64,000 nucleotides of DNA from Hippasteria phrygiana (lineage: Eukaryota > Echinodermata > Asteroidea > Valvatida > Goniasteridae). A model generated the notes under the pieces. It saw nothing but the letters and a program-made list of their open reading frames with translations, was not told the DNA's origin and ran no database searches. The translations under genes and the position numbers were made by a program. Shown piece by piece: positions 36,247 to 49,837 of the stretch (position 1 is the first letter of the stretch; every line of letters starts with the position of its first letter). The stretch spans positions 620,001-684,000 of the forward strand of contig JAZGUH010000328.1 of assembly GCA_037893225.1 (NCBI GenBank), given 5' to 3'.

Positions 36247-36509
36247 GTGGCCCTAAAGGGACATGCGCGCATTTCTGCGCAGATTTCTGCGATGTCGTAC
36301 ATTTTTATTGTTTTGCGATAAAATCCGCAATGCGCAGAAAATGTGCGCAGAAAATGTGCGCAGAAAATGTGCGCAGAAAATGTGCGCAGAAAATGTGCGC
36401 AGAAAATGTGCGCAGAAAATGTGCGCAGAAAATGTGCGCAGAAAATGTGCGCAGAAAATGTGCGCAGAAAATGTGCGCAGAAAATGTGCGAATGTACCTT
36501 CAGGGCCAC
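36247..36509. mobile_element. Inverted-repeat element, unit 9, 12 minisatellite copies
   Basis: 13-mer array at 36331-36490. Confidence 0.75.
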
Positions 36510-36576
36510 AATACATATACGATAGTGCTGAACCAAATAGGCTAATCTGTTTGTGATTGGGTTTTTATGTTCACAG

Positions 36577-36693
36577 TGGGCCCGTGTCATGAGAGCGTTA
36601 ATCCGTGTCAGAATGGAGCCACGTGTACGGGGGTAAACTTCGCAGTAGTCTGCCGGTGCAGCGATGGTTTTGTGGGCGAAAACTGTGAAAGAG
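36577..36693 (+). CDS. EGF-like exon, copy 8 (unit 9)
   Basis: Same translation and splice flanks as copy 1. Confidence 0.7.
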
Positions 36694-37127
36694 GTACCGG
36701 TTGGCTATTACAGAAATCAAATTGGAGAAAGGCTATAAATGGTTCTGAAACAATCAACTGGTTGGGGCGTGCACTAGTTAACTAGTGTTGACATTATTGT
36801 ACTGCGCAGACATTTTTTCAAACTATACTATTAGGCAAGATAAGCCAAAACTCTGAAGAAAAGAGAAATGTCACAAATCGAATTCATTTTGACTTGCTTT
36901 ATGAATTTAATAATTTTCATTTTACCAACTAGTTCATATTTAGAAAATGCCTTTGGTTATTGGCACAACAGGGAAGCAGTAACTTAAGCATGCACTGAAT
37001 GAAATGCAATAGCTTTGCAATGGATGTTTATTGTTAGTGCACCATTATTCTTTTGTTGTTCATAGTGACATGGAATAAACAAAAAACTCTTCATAACCCT
37101 AATTACTCACCAACTGAAAGGTCCACC

Positions 37128-39136
37128 ATGGTTCGCTACAGAAAGGGCATGTTTAAGAGGAAAAAAGCCTATTTTAAAAAAGGCAATGGTCTGACATGTC
37201 AGTTGATAAGAGAAAAGGCTGATGTTTCATCTTTCTATATCAGACCCACAAATGAACAATTGCAACTGGCCTTTCCCAGAGATGAGCGAGGTTCTTTCTA
37301 CAACCCACCAGGTGCCAGAACTAATAAAACTGTGATGGTGCTGCGACCGAAAATTGAGGAAATAACGCCGATAAGCAGACTCCAAAGGGAAGGAGCCGAC
37401 AACTTGAACCCAGGCGGCTACAGAATTGTTCATGTCAACACTACAGTTGAGACAAGTGTTCGAGCTACCCTGGACCATCAGCATGCGAATCCTGACTGTG
37501 ATGGCTGGCCTCAGCTACAGGCAGAGCAAGAAACACACTGGGGCCTTGCTGTTTCAGAGGTGCTGTCATGCAACAAGTGCTACTTCTCGACAGGAAGGAA
37601 GAAGCTGTACTCAGAGATACCTCAGGTCAGCAGAGGCCGACGCACTGCAACTCCAAACATGGCCTTTTAGGTTGGTCTCCTCAACCGGGTATTGCAGCCA
37701 CAGGAGCAAGACGACTTTTGACAGCATTGGGTACAACTGTTCCTTCAATCAGTGGGCTGCAGAAAACAGCAAGCAAATGTGGGGACATTATTATCAATGA
37801 AAATGTTAGATGTATGGCTGAAAAGAGAAAACTGGTCAAAGGTATTCAAGAATTACAGGGCTATGACAGAGAAAAACCGATTGCTGTCGAATTAGATAGA
37901 CAATACAATAACCCCTTGAGAAACTGTCGGGAACAAAACACCATTTGTGCCGGCAACCCAAACTAGGGACGTAGTATGTGAGAATGTAACCACCCAAAAA
38001 ATGGTAGTAATGTACCACCACGAGAATAAACTCTGTAAATGTGAAAATCAAATGTCGGGCAAACACAGCTGTAACAAGTGGTACGAGCACACATATTCTT
38101 GTAGTGCTACACGCCCAGCAAATTACAACATGGGGCATGAAAGAGAAGGGGGAATTCAATGTGCCAAGAAACTTCTAGAGTGTAAGGAACCCTTGTTGGC
38201 AGAAAGAGTAACAAGCGATGCGGACGGGTGTATGGCAAAAGGTTTTATGTCTCAGATGAGAATTAAAGCAGGTATCGAGCCAGAACACTTTCTTGACCCA
38301 CCTTACTTAAATCGATCACTCAGTTCAGCAATCAGTCGGGCCAAATTCAGTGGTGACATGATGCCTGGTAGAACTAAAAATGAAAAAAAAAGATACAAGA
38401 CCGGTTAGGTGACGATGTAAGTCACAGGGTACAAGCAGAAGCAGGGGCAATCCTCAAGAAATGTGGGAGAAACTTTGCCCAAATGTATGACATGGCTGAA
38501 CAGGCTGCCTCAACCATTCCCGAATGTTACCAAGGTCGCCACAACCTTTGCAAAAAGCGGTCCTTGGTTTGCAATGGCAATAACAGATTTCCCTACCTTC
38601 CTGTTCATGTTAGGGGAAAACTGAAAATGCTCGAGTCTGACAAGAAACTGCTTTTACTGAAAATTCAGAAGAGAATTGGTCACGAGGCAATGCAAAAAAC
38701 CAGATATGGGACAAGTACACAAAAAGCAGAGTCCATGAACCATGCTTTTTCAAGTACTAATCCAAAAGGGACACTAACCTTTTCCAGAAATGCTCTCTCA
38801 AGAGACCACAGCGCAGTTCACCTTGTCAACAATGGCCATGCCAACTTAATCATCCTCAAGTGTGAAGCTGCAGGTTGTCCTGTTTTGCCAGGATCTGCAG
38901 CTGCCAAAAGTCTGGCTGAAATGGACAGAAAAGAAAAATATCATTCCCAACGGGCTAGGAGCACACATTATAAAATACGAAGGGCAAAGTGTAGGGCACA
39001 ACGATATAACTTGTACAACTGTGCCAAGTCATTGTACAAAAAGAAAGGGCAACTGGAACCCAAGTCAGCAATCCCTCCAGATGTGGATTGGCAAAGAATT
39101 CAGAGTGAGCACAATTACAGCATACGTTTCAATTAA
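37128..39136 (+). pseudogene. Mutator-like transposase, copy T10, third frameshift
   Basis: 9-A run gives a stop at 38408; downstream frame 38483-39136. STN type, same as T8. Confidence 0.85.
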
Positions 39137-39235
39137 AAATGAATTATAAAAGCAAAAAGTGTAGCATCCAAAAATGGTGAGTAATTTCAGTTATCAAACT
39201 TAATGGTGAGCCAAAAAGTTCTCCTTAATTACATT

Positions 39236-39604
39236 TTAAAGAAGACAATCCTTGTATGGGCCATGGCCCGAACACAAACGGCATCTCTTACAACGAGATC
39301 TTGCAGTGTTGATGGCGTGTGGCTCAAGTGACAGGTGATCAAAATTCACACACAAGGAGTTGTGGCACAGGTGACTGACATCATACCCCCGGGGAAGATC
39401 AAGGACTCCAGAATAAACAATGTAAGTCAACCTGTGCACACGCATCCTTGTGCGTGAATTTGATTTGGAGCCAGGCATGACAACATTAATAATGCCATAT
39501 TTCTGCTGGACATATCCTGTCCATACCCTACAATTTTTTCTGCCTCTGTGTACAGTCTTTCTTAAAATCTTGCCTTTAATTAGGGCCTTCCAGATGGAAT
39601 CCAT
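39236..39604 (-). CDS. His-Cys box endonuclease, copy 10
   Basis: Translation identical to copy 1; A-to-C variant at 39169 past its stop. Confidence 0.8.
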   Translation of the reverse strand: MDSIWKALIKGKILRKTVHRGRKNCRVWTGYVQQKYGIINVVMPGSKSNSRTRMRVHRLTYIVYSGVLDLPRGYDVSHLCHNSLCVNFDHLSLEPHAINTARSRCKRCRLCSGHGPYKDCLL

Positions 39605-40571
39605 TTTGCTATGGTTTAAGAAATCTGCATAACAAACAATACAGACCGCGTGCGTGAGGTCAACTTACCTTTGCTACCATATGGCATTGGTCAAACGTTT
39701 TCTCCAGCAGTCATGATAGCCCTAGCCTGGGCATGCTACAAATAAAAATAAATAAATATACATCTCAGTCTAAATATTGGGTGAAACAATTCAGACAAAC
39801 TACTTACTTGTAAATTTATGAGCCTCAGCGCAACCTATAATTGTAAACATGTTGATAACATGGCGGATAGGCATCTGAAATGTGTATGTGAATAAAAAGA
39901 CAGCGAGAGCAAACAAAGAAAAGAAAGACAGAACCCATTTTGTTCTCTATCATGTGTGTAATCATTACTGTGTTTTCTGTGAGATTTCATAGTTCAAAAC
40001 ATGAAACATACCTATTTTTAGCGAGTACACTTGGCATATAGGTTCCACTCACTGATCTCTATAGAGATCACTGGTTCCACTCCACTAAATACGGCGCTCA
40101 TTTTGTAACCAACATAAAAATAGAAAGGAAGAGCGCCACCTGGTGACGCTCAGGAGTAAGGTGGCAATATTTTTTTCACTGGAAATTAAAGATTAAGACT
40201 CCTAGAATAATTTTCTTTTCAAATTTATGAGAGTTGAAGGAATTTTTTTTTTTTATACTCCCCTCCCCACAAACCACCCCTAAAATGGTGGCCCATCTCT
40301 GGGCCCAGGTCTAAATGTAGCCCTCCCCCCCGCCTCTATGCCAAATAGACCCACGTATTGGTCATTTTTGTGAATGGAATTCCCCGAGTTGGAAGCCACG
40401 GGTCACCAATTCTTGATTTCCACAAATATTTCTACAATCAGTCCAATTTATAGGCCCCAGGGACCTCTTATTCAAAATTACTGGAGGGATCACAAAATAT
40501 TAATGAGCTCGCGCGCAGTGATTTTCACAGATTTAGTGGCATGCACCCTGCTGATAGAAGTCATAATTATC

Positions 40572-40925
40572 GTGGCCCTAAAGGGACATGCGCGCATTTC
40601 TGCGCAGATTTCTGCGATGTCGTACATTTTTATTGTTTTGCGATAAAATCCGCAATGCGCAGAAAATGTGCGCAGAAAATGTGCGCAGAAAATGTGCGCA
40701 GAAAATGTGCGCAGAAAATGTGCGCAGAAAATGTGCGCAGAAAATGTGCGCAGAAAATGTGCGCAGAAAATGTGCGCAGAAAATGTGCGCAGAAAATGTG
40801 CGCAGAAAATGTGCGCAGAAAATGTGCGCAGAAAATGTGCGCAGAAAATGTGCGCAGAAAATGTGCGCAGAAAATGTGCGCAGAAAATGTGCGCAGAAAA
40901 TGTGCGAATGTACCTTCAGGGCCAC
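40572..40925. mobile_element. Inverted-repeat element, unit 10, 19 minisatellite copies
   Basis: 13-mer array at 40656-40906; one of only two odd copy numbers. Confidence 0.75.
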
Positions 40926-40992
40926 AATACATATACGATAGTGCTGAACCAAATAGGCTAATCTGTTTGTGATTGGGTTTTTATGTTCACAG

Positions 40993-41109
40993 TGGGCCCG
41001 TGTCATGAGAGCGTTAATCCGTGTCAGAATGGAGCCACGTGTACGGGGGTAAACTTCGCAGTAGTCTGCCGGTGCAGCGATGGTTTTGTGGGCGAAAACT
41101 GTGAAAGAG
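40993..41109 (+). CDS. EGF-like exon, copy 9 (unit 10)
   Basis: Same translation and splice flanks as copy 1. Confidence 0.7.
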
Positions 41110-41543
41110 GTACCGGTTGGCTATTACAGAAATCAAATTGGAGAAAGGCTATAAATGGTTCTGAAACAATCAACTGGTTGGGGCGTGCACTAGTTAACTA
41201 GTGTTGACATTATTGTACTGCGCAGACATTTTTTCAAACTATACTATTAGGCAAGATAAGCCAAAACTCTGAAGAAAAGAGAAATGTCACAAATCGAATT
41301 CATTTTGACTTGCTTTATGAATTTAATAATTTTCATTTTACCAACTAGTTCATATTTAGAAAATGCCTTTGGTTATTGGCACAACAGGGAAGCAGTAACT
41401 TAAGCATGCACTGAATGAAATGCAATAGCTTTGCAATGGATGTTTATTGTTAGTGCACCATTATTCTTTTGTTGTTCATAGTGACATGGAATAAACAAAA
41501 AACTCTTCATAACCCTAATTACTCACCAACTGAAAGGTCCACC

Positions 41544-43552
41544 ATGGTTCGCTACAGAAAGGGCATGTTTAAGAGGAAAAAAGCCTATTTTAAAAAAGGC
41601 AATGGTCTGACATGTCAGTTGATAAGAGAAAAGGCTGATGTTTCATCTTTCTATATCAGACCCACAAATGAACAATTGCAACTGGCCTTTCCCAGAGATG
41701 AGCGAGGTTCTTTCTACAACCCACCAGGTGCCAGAACTAATAAAACTGTGATGGTGCTGCGACCGAAAATTGAGGAAATAACGCCGATAAGCAGACTCCA
41801 AAGGGAAGGAGCCGACAACTTGAACCCAGGCGGCTACAGAATTGTTCATGTCAACACTACAGTTGAGACAAGTGTTCGAGCTACCCTGGACCATCAGCAT
41901 GCGAATCCTGACTGTGATGGCTGGCCTCAGCTACAGGCAGAGCAAGAAACACACTGGGGCCTTGCTGTTTCAGAGGTGCTGTCATGCAACAAGTGCTACT
42001 TCTCGACAGGAAGGAAGAAGCTGTACTCAGAGATACCTCAGGTCAGCAGAGGCCGACGCACTGCAACTCCAAACATGGCCTTTTAGGTTGGTCTCCTCAA
42101 CCGGGTATTGCAGCCACAGGAGCAAGACGACTTTTGACAGCATTGGGTACAACTGTTCCTTCAATCAGTGGGCTGCAGAAAACAGCAAGCAAATGTGGGG
42201 ACATTATTATCAATGAAAATGTTAGATGTATGGCTGAAAAGAGAAAACTGGTCAAAGGTATTCAAGAATTACAGGGCTATGACAGAGAAAAACCGATTGC
42301 TGTCGAATTAGATAGACAATACAATAACCCCTTGAGAAACTGTCGGGAACAAAACACCATTTGTGCCGGCAACCCAAACTAGGGACGTAGTATGTGAGAA
42401 TGTAACCACCCAAAAAATGGTAGTAATGTACCACCACGAGAATAAACTCTGTAAATGTGAAAATCAAATGTCGGGCAAACACAGCTGTAACAAGTGGTAC
42501 GAGCACACATATTCTTGTAGTGCTACACGCCCAGCAAATTACAACATGGGGCATGAAAGAGAAGGGGGAATTCAATGTGCCAAGAAACTTCTAGAGTGTA
42601 AGGAACCCTTGTTGGCAGAAAGAGTAACAAGCGATGCGGACGGGTGTATGGCAAAAGGTTTTATGTCTCAGATGAGAATTAAAGCAGGTATCGAGCCAGA
42701 ACACTTTCTTGACCCACCTTACTTAAATCGATCACTCAGTTCAGCAATCAGTCGGGCCAAATTCAGTGGTGACATGATGCCTGGTAGAACTAAAAATGAA
42801 AAAAAAAGATACAAGACCGGTTAGGTGACGATGTAAGTCACAGGGTACAAGCAGAAGCAGGGGCAATCCTCAAGAAATGTGGGAGAAACTTTGCCCAAAT
42901 GTATGACATGGCTGAACAGGCTGCCTCAACCATTCCCGAATGTTACCAAGGTCGCCACAACCTTTGCAAAAAGCGGTCCTTGGTTTGCAATGGCAATAAC
43001 AGATTTCCCTACCTTCCTGTTCATGTTAGGGGAAAACTGAAAATGCTCGAGTCTGACAAGAAACTGCTTTTACTGAAAATTCAGAAGAGAATTGGTCACG
43101 AGGCAATGCAAAAAACCAGATATGGGACAAGTACACAAAAAGCAGAGTCCATGAACCATGCTTTTTCAAGTACTAATCCAAAAGGGACACTAACCTTTTC
43201 CAGAAATGCTCTCTCAAGAGACCACAGCGCAGTTCACCTTGTCAACAATGGCCATGCCAACTTAATCATCCTCAAGTGTGAAGCTGCAGGTTGTCCTGTT
43301 TTGCCAGGATCTGCAGCTGCCAAAAGTCTGGCTGAAATGGACAGAAAAGAAAAATATCATTCCCAACGGGCTAGGAGCACACATTATAAAATACGAAGGG
43401 CAAAGTGTAGGGCACAACGATATAACTTGTACAACTGTGCCAAGTCATTGTACAAAAAGAAAGGGCAACTGGAACCCAAGTCAGCAATCCCTCCAGATGT
43501 GGATTGGCAAAGAAATCAGAGTGAGCACAATTACAGCATACGTTTCAATTAA
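41544..43552 (+). pseudogene. Mutator-like transposase, copy T11, third frameshift
   Basis: 9-A run gives a stop at 42824; the downstream frame 42899-43552 has QRNQ in place of QRIQ. Confidence 0.85.
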
Positions 43553-43651
43553 AAATGAATTATAAAAGCAAAAAGTGTAGCATCAAAAAATGGTGAGTAA
43601 TTTCAGTTATCAAACTTAATGGTGAGCCAAAAAGTTCTCCTTAATTACATT

Positions 43652-44020
43652 TTAAAGAAGACAATCCTTGTATGGGCCATGGCCCGAACACAAACGGCAT
43701 CTCTTACAACGAGATCTTGCAGTGTTGATGGCGTGTGGCTCAAGTGACAGGTGATCAAAATTCACACACAAGGAGTTGTGGCACAGGTGACTGACATCAT
43801 ACCCCCGGGGAAGATCAAGGACTCCAGAATAAACAATGTAAGTCAACCTGTGCACACGCATCCTTGTGCGTGAATTTGATTTGGAGCCAGGCATGACAAC
43901 ATTAATAATGCCATATTTCTGCTGGACATATCCTGTCCATACCCTACAATTTTTTCTGCCTCTGTGTACAGTCTTTCTTAAAATCTTGCCTTTAATTAGG
44001 GCCTTCCAGATGGAATCCAT
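43652..44020 (-). CDS. His-Cys box endonuclease, copy 11
   Basis: Translation identical to copy 1. Confidence 0.8.
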   Translation of the reverse strand: MDSIWKALIKGKILRKTVHRGRKNCRVWTGYVQQKYGIINVVMPGSKSNSRTRMRVHRLTYIVYSGVLDLPRGYDVSHLCHNSLCVNFDHLSLEPHAINTARSRCKRCRLCSGHGPYKDCLL

Positions 44021-44987
44021 TTTGCTATGGTTTAAGAAATCTGCATAACAAACAATACAGACCGCGTGCGTGAGGTCAACTTACCTTTGCTACCATATGG
44101 CATTGGTCAAACGTTTTCTCCAGCAGTCATGATAGCCCTAGCCTGGGCATGCTACAAATAAAAATAAATAAATATACATCTCAGTCTAAATATTGGGTGA
44201 AACAATTCAGACAAACTACTTACTTGTAAATTTATGAGCCTCAGCGCAACCTATAATTGTAAACATGTTGATAACATGGCGGATAGGCATCTGAAATGTG
44301 TATGTGAATAAAAAGACAGCGAGAGCAAACAAAGAAAAGAAAGACAGAACCCATTTTGTTCTCTATCATGTGTGTAATCATTACTGTGTTTTCTGTGAGA
44401 TTTCATAGTTCAAAACATGAAACATACCTATTTTTAGCGAGTACACTTGGCATATAGGTTCCACTCACTGATCTCTATAGAGATCACTGGTTCCACTCCA
44501 CTAAATACGGCGCTCATTTTGTAACCAACATAAAAATAGAAAGGAAGAGCGCCACCTGGTGACGCTCAGGAGTAAGGTGGCAATATTTTTTTCACTGGAA
44601 ATTAAAGATTAAGACTCCTAGAATAATTTTCTTTTCAAATTTATGAGAGTTGAAGGAATTTTTTTTTTTTATACTCCCCTCCCCACAAACCACCCCTAAA
44701 ATGGTGGCCCATCTCTGGGCCCAGGTCTAAATGTAGCCCTCCCCCCCGCCTCTATGCCAAATAGACCCACGTATTGGTCATTTTTGTGAATGGAATTCCC
44801 CGAGTTGGAAGCCACGGGTCACCAATTCTTGATTTCCACAAATATTTCTACAATCAGTCCAATTTATAGGCCCCAGGGACCTCTTATTCAAAATTACTGG
44901 AGGGATCACAAAATATTAATGAGCTCGCGCGCAGTGATTTTCACAGATTTAGTGGCATGCACCCTGCTGATAGAAGTCATAATTATC

Positions 44988-45302
44988 GTGGCCCTAAAGG
45001 GACATGCGCGCATTTCTGCGCAGATTTCTGCGATGTCGTACATTTTTATTGTTTTGCGATAAAATCCGCAATGCGCAGAAAATGTGCGCAGAAAATGTGC
45101 GCAGAAAATGTGCGCAGAAAATGTGCGCAGAAAATGTGCGCAGAAAATGTGCGCAGAAAATGTGCGCAGAAAATGTGCGCAGAAAATGTGCGCAGAAAAT
45201 GTGCGCAGAAAATGTGCGCAGAAAATGTGCGCAGAAAATGTGCGCAGAAAATGTGCGCAGAAAATGTGCGCAGAAAATGTGCGAATGTACCTTCAGGGCC
45301 AC
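44988..45302. mobile_element. Inverted-repeat element, unit 11, 16 minisatellite copies
   Basis: 13-mer array at 45072-45283. Confidence 0.75.
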
Positions 45303-45369
45303 AATACATATACGATAGTGCTGAACCAAATAGGCTAATCTGTTTGTGATTGGGTTTTTATGTTCACAG

Positions 45370-45486
45370 TGGGCCCGTGTCATGAGAGCGTTAATCCGTG
45401 TCAGAATGGAGCCACGTGTACGGGGGTAAACTTCGCAGTAGTCTGCCGGTGCAGCGATGGTTTTGTGGGCGAAAACTGTGAAAGAG
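45370..45486 (+). CDS. EGF-like exon, copy 10 (unit 11)
   Basis: Same translation and splice flanks as copy 1. Confidence 0.7.
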
Positions 45487-45920
45487 GTACCGGTTGGCTA
45501 TTACAGAAATCAAATTGGAGAAAGGCTATAAATGGTTCTGAAACAATCAACTGGTTGGGGCGTGCACTAGTTAACTAGTGTTGACATTATTGTACTGCGC
45601 AGACATTTTTTCAAACTATACTATTAGGCAAGATAAGCCAAAACTCTGAAGAAAAGAGAAATGTCACAAATCGAATTCATTTTGACTTGCTTTATGAATT
45701 TAATAATTTTCATTTTACCAACTAGTTCATATTTAGAAAATGCCTTTGGTTATTGGCACAACAGGGAAGCAGTAACTTAAGCATGCACTGAATGAAATGC
45801 AATAGCTTTGCAATGGATGTTTATTGTTAGTGCACCATTATTCTTTTGTTGTTCATAGTGACATGGAATAAACAAAAAACTCTTCATAACCCTAATTACT
45901 CACCAACTGAAAGGTCCACC

Positions 45921-47929
45921 ATGGTTCGCTACAGAAAGGGCATGTTTAAGAGGAAAAAAACCTATTTTAAAAAAGGCAATGGTCTGACATGTCAGTTGAT
46001 AAGAGAAAAGGCTGATGTTTCATCTTTCTATATCAGACCCACAAATGAACAATTGCAACTGGCCTTTCCCAGAGATGAGCGAGGTTCTTTCTACAACCCA
46101 CCAGGTGCCAGAACTAATAAAACTGTGATGGTGCTGCGACCGAAAATTGAGGAAATAACGCCGATAAGCAGACTCCAAAGGGAAGGAGCCGACAACTTGA
46201 ACCCAGGCGGCTACAGAATTGTTCATGTCAACACTACAGTTGAGACAAGTGTTCGAGCTACCCTGGACCATCAGCATGCGAATCCTGACTGTGATGGCTG
46301 GCCTCAGCTACAGGCAGAGCAAGAAACACACTGGGGCCTTGCTGTTTCAGAGGTGCTGTCATGCAACAAGTGCTACTTCTCGACAGGAAGGAAGAAGCTG
46401 TACTCAGAGATACCTCAGGTCAGCAGAGGCCGACGCACTGCAACTCCAAACATGGCCTTTTAGGTTGGTCTCCTCAACCGGGTATTGCAGCCACAGGAGC
46501 AAGACGACTTTTGACAGCATTGGGTACAACTGTTCCTTCAATCAGTGGGCTGCAGAAAACAGCAAGCAAATGTGGGGACATTATTATCAATGAAAATGTT
46601 AGATGTATGGCTGAAAAGAGAAAACTGGTCAAAGGTATTCAAGAATTACAGGGCTATGACAGAGAAAAACCGATTGCTGTCGAATTAGATAGACAATACA
46701 ATAACCCCTTGAGAAACTGTCGGGAACAAAACACCATTTGTGCCGGCAACCCAAACTAGGGACGTAGTATGTGAGAATGTAACCACCCAAAAAATGGTAG
46801 TAATGTACCACCACGAGAATAAACTCTGTAAATGTGAAAATCAAATGTCGGGCAAACACAGCTGTAACAAGTGGTACGAGCACACATATTCTTGTAGTGC
46901 TACACGCCCAGCAAATTACAACATGGGGCATGAAAGAGAAGGGGGAATTCAATGTGCCAAGAAACTTCTAGAGTGTAAGGAACCCTTGTTGGCAGAAAGA
47001 GTAACAAGCGATGCGGACGGGTGTATGGCAAAAGGTTTTATGTCTCAGATGAGAATTAAAGCAGGTATCGAGCCAGAACACTTTCTTGACCCACCTTACT
47101 TAAATCGATCACTCAGTTCAGCAATCAGTCGGGCCAAATTCAGTGGTGACATGATGCCTGGTAGAACTAAAAATGAAAAAAAAAGATACAAGACCGGTTA
47201 GGTGACGATGTAAGTCACAGGGTACAAGCAGAAGCAGGGGCAATCCTCAAGAAATGTGGGAGAAACTTTGCCCAAATGTATGACATGGCTGAACAGGCTG
47301 CCTCAACCATTCCCGAATGTTACCAAGGTCGCCACAACCTTTGCAAAAAGCGGTCCTTGGTTTGTAATGGCAATAACAGATTTCCCTACCTTCCTGTTCA
47401 TGTTAGGGGAAAACTGAAAATGCTCGAGTCTGACAAGAAACTGCTTTTACTGAAAATTCAGAAGAGAATTGGTCACGAGGCAATGCAAAAAACCAGATAT
47501 GGGACAAGTACACAAAAAGCAGAGTCCATGAACCATGCTTTTTCAAGTACTAATCCAAAAGGGACACTAACCTTTTCCAGAAATGCTCTCTCAAGAGACC
47601 ACAGCGCAGTTCACCTTGTCAACAATGGCCATGCCAACTTAATCATCCTCAAGTGTGAAGCTGCAGGTTGTCCTGTTTTGCCAGGATCTGCAGCTGCCAA
47701 AAGTCTGGCTGAAATGGACAGAAAAGAAAAATATCATTCCCAACGGGCTAGGAGCACACATTATAAAATACGAAGGGCAAAGTGTAGGGCACAACGATAT
47801 AACTTGTACAACTGTGCCAAGTCATTGTACAAAAAGAAAGGGCAACTGGAACCCAAGTCAGCAATCCCTCCAGATGTGGATTGGCAAAGAAATCAGAGTG
47901 AGCACAATTACAGCATACGTTTCAATTAA
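45921..47929 (+). pseudogene. Mutator-like transposase, copy T12, third frameshift
   Basis: 9-A run gives a stop at 47201. Private Ala-to-Thr in the basic N-terminal segment (KKTYF), and QRNQ near the C-terminus, shared with T11. Confidence 0.85.
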
Positions 47930-48028
47930 AAATGAATTATAAAAGCAAAAAGTGTAGCATCAAAAAATGGTGAGTAATTTCAGTTATCAAACTTAATGGT
48001 GAGCCAAAAAGTTCTCCTTAATTACATT

Positions 48029-48397
48029 TTAAAGAAGACAATCCTTGTATGGGCCATGGCCCGAACACAAACGGCATCTCTTACAACGAGATCTTGCAGT
48101 GTTGATGGCGTGTGGCTCAAGTGACAGGTGATCAAAATTCACACACAAGGAGTTGTGGCACAGGTGACTGACATCATACCCCCGGGGAAGATCAAGGACT
48201 CCAGAATAAACAATGTAAGTCAACCTGTGCACACGCATCCTTGTGCGTGAATTTGATTTGGAGCCAGGCATGACAACATTAATAATGCCATATTTCTGCT
48301 GGACATATCCTGTCCATACCCTACAATTTTTTCTGCCTCTGTGTACAGTCTTTCTTAAAATCTTGCCTTTAATTAGGGCCTTCCAGATGGAATCCAT
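48029..48397 (-). CDS. His-Cys box endonuclease, copy 12
   Basis: Translation identical to copy 1. Confidence 0.8.
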   Translation of the reverse strand: MDSIWKALIKGKILRKTVHRGRKNCRVWTGYVQQKYGIINVVMPGSKSNSRTRMRVHRLTYIVYSGVLDLPRGYDVSHLCHNSLCVNFDHLSLEPHAINTARSRCKRCRLCSGHGPYKDCLL

Positions 48398-49364
48398 TTT
48401 GCTATGGTTTAAGAAATCTGCATAACAAACAATACAGACCGCGTGCGTGAGGTCAACTTACCTTTGCTACCATATGGCATTGGTCAAACGTTTTCTCCAG
48501 CAGTCATGATAGCCCTAGCCTGGGCATGCTACAAATAAAAATAAATAAATATACATCTCAGTCTAAATATTGGGTGAAACAATTCAGACAAACTACTTAC
48601 TTGTAAATTTATGAGCCTCAGCGCAACCTATAATTGTAAACATGTTGATAACATGGCGGATAGGCATCTGAAATGTGTATGTGAATAAAAAGACAGCGAG
48701 AGCAAACAAAGAAAAGAAAGACAGAACCCATTTTGTTCTCTATCATGTGTGTAATCATTACTGTGTTTTCTGTGAGATTTCATAGTTCAAAACATGAAAC
48801 ATACCTATTTTTAGCGAGTACACTTGGCATATAGGTTCCACTCACTGATCTCTATAGAGATCACTGGTTCCACTCCACTAAATACGGCGCTCATTTTGTA
48901 ACCAACATAAAAATAGAAAGGAAGAGCGCCACCTGGTGACGCTCAGGAGTAAGGTGGCAATATTTTTTTCACTGGAAATTAAAGATTAAGACTCCTAGAA
49001 TAATTTTCTTTTCAAATTTATGAGAGTTGAAGGAATTTTTTTTTTTTATACTCCCCTCCCCACAAACCACCCCTAAAATGGTGGCCCATCTCTGGGCCCA
49101 GGTCTAAATGTAGCCCTCCCCCCCGCCTCTATGCCAAATAGACCCACGTATTGGTCATTTTTGTGAATGGAATTCCCCGAGTTGGAAGCCACGGGTCACC
49201 AATTCTTGATTTCCACAAATATTTCTACAATCAGTCCAATTTATAGGCCCCAGGGACCTCTTATTCAAAATTACTGGAGGGATCACAAAATATTAATGAG
49301 CTCGCGCGCAGTGATTTTCACAGATTTAGTGGCATGCACCCTGCTGATAGAAGTCATAATTATC

Positions 49365-49653
49365 GTGGCCCTAAAGGGACATGCGCGCATTTCTGCGCAG
49401 ATTTCTGCGATGTCGTACATTTTTATTGTTTTGCGATAAAATCCGCAATGCGCAGAAAATGTGCGCAGAAAATGTGCGCAGAAAATGTGCGCAGAAAATG
49501 TGCGCAGAAAATGTGCGCAGAAAATGTGCGCAGAAAATGTGCGCAGAAAATGTGCGCAGAAAATGTGCGCAGAAAATGTGCGCAGAAAATGTGCGCAGAA
49601 AATGTGCGCAGAAAATGTGCGCAGAAAATGTGCGAATGTACCTTCAGGGCCAC
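49365..49653. mobile_element. Inverted-repeat element, unit 12, 14 minisatellite copies
   Basis: 13-mer array at 49449-49634. Confidence 0.75.
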
Positions 49654-49720
49654 AATACATATACGATAGTGCTGAACCAAATAGGCTAATCTGTTTGTGA
49701 TTGGGTTTTTATGTTCACAG

Positions 49721-49837
49721 TGGGCCCGTGTCATGAGAGCGTTAATCCGTGTCAGAATGGAGCCACGTGTACGGGGGTAAACTTCGCAGTAGTCTGCCGG
49801 TGCAGCGATGGTTTTGTGGGCGAAAACTGTGAAAGAG
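49721..49837 (+). CDS. EGF-like exon, copy 11 (unit 12)
   Basis: Same translation and splice flanks as copy 1. Confidence 0.7.

Larger units (their letters stand above)
34911..39235 (+). repeat. Array unit 9 (4325 bp)
   Basis: 12 minisatellite copies; 16-T tract at 35914-35929; T10 has STN and 9 A; A-to-C at 39169. Matches unit 7. Confidence 0.95.
39236..43651 (+). repeat. Array unit 10 (4416 bp)
   Basis: 19 minisatellite copies; T11 has 9 A and an Ile-to-Asn change (QRIQ to QRNQ) near its C-terminus, shared only with unit 11. Confidence 0.95.
43652..48028 (+). repeat. Array unit 11 (4377 bp)
   Basis: 16 minisatellite copies; T12 has 9 A, the QRNQ change, a private Ala-to-Thr (KKAYF to KKTYF) and a private C-to-T in a Cys codon near 47365. 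Confidence 0.95.
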
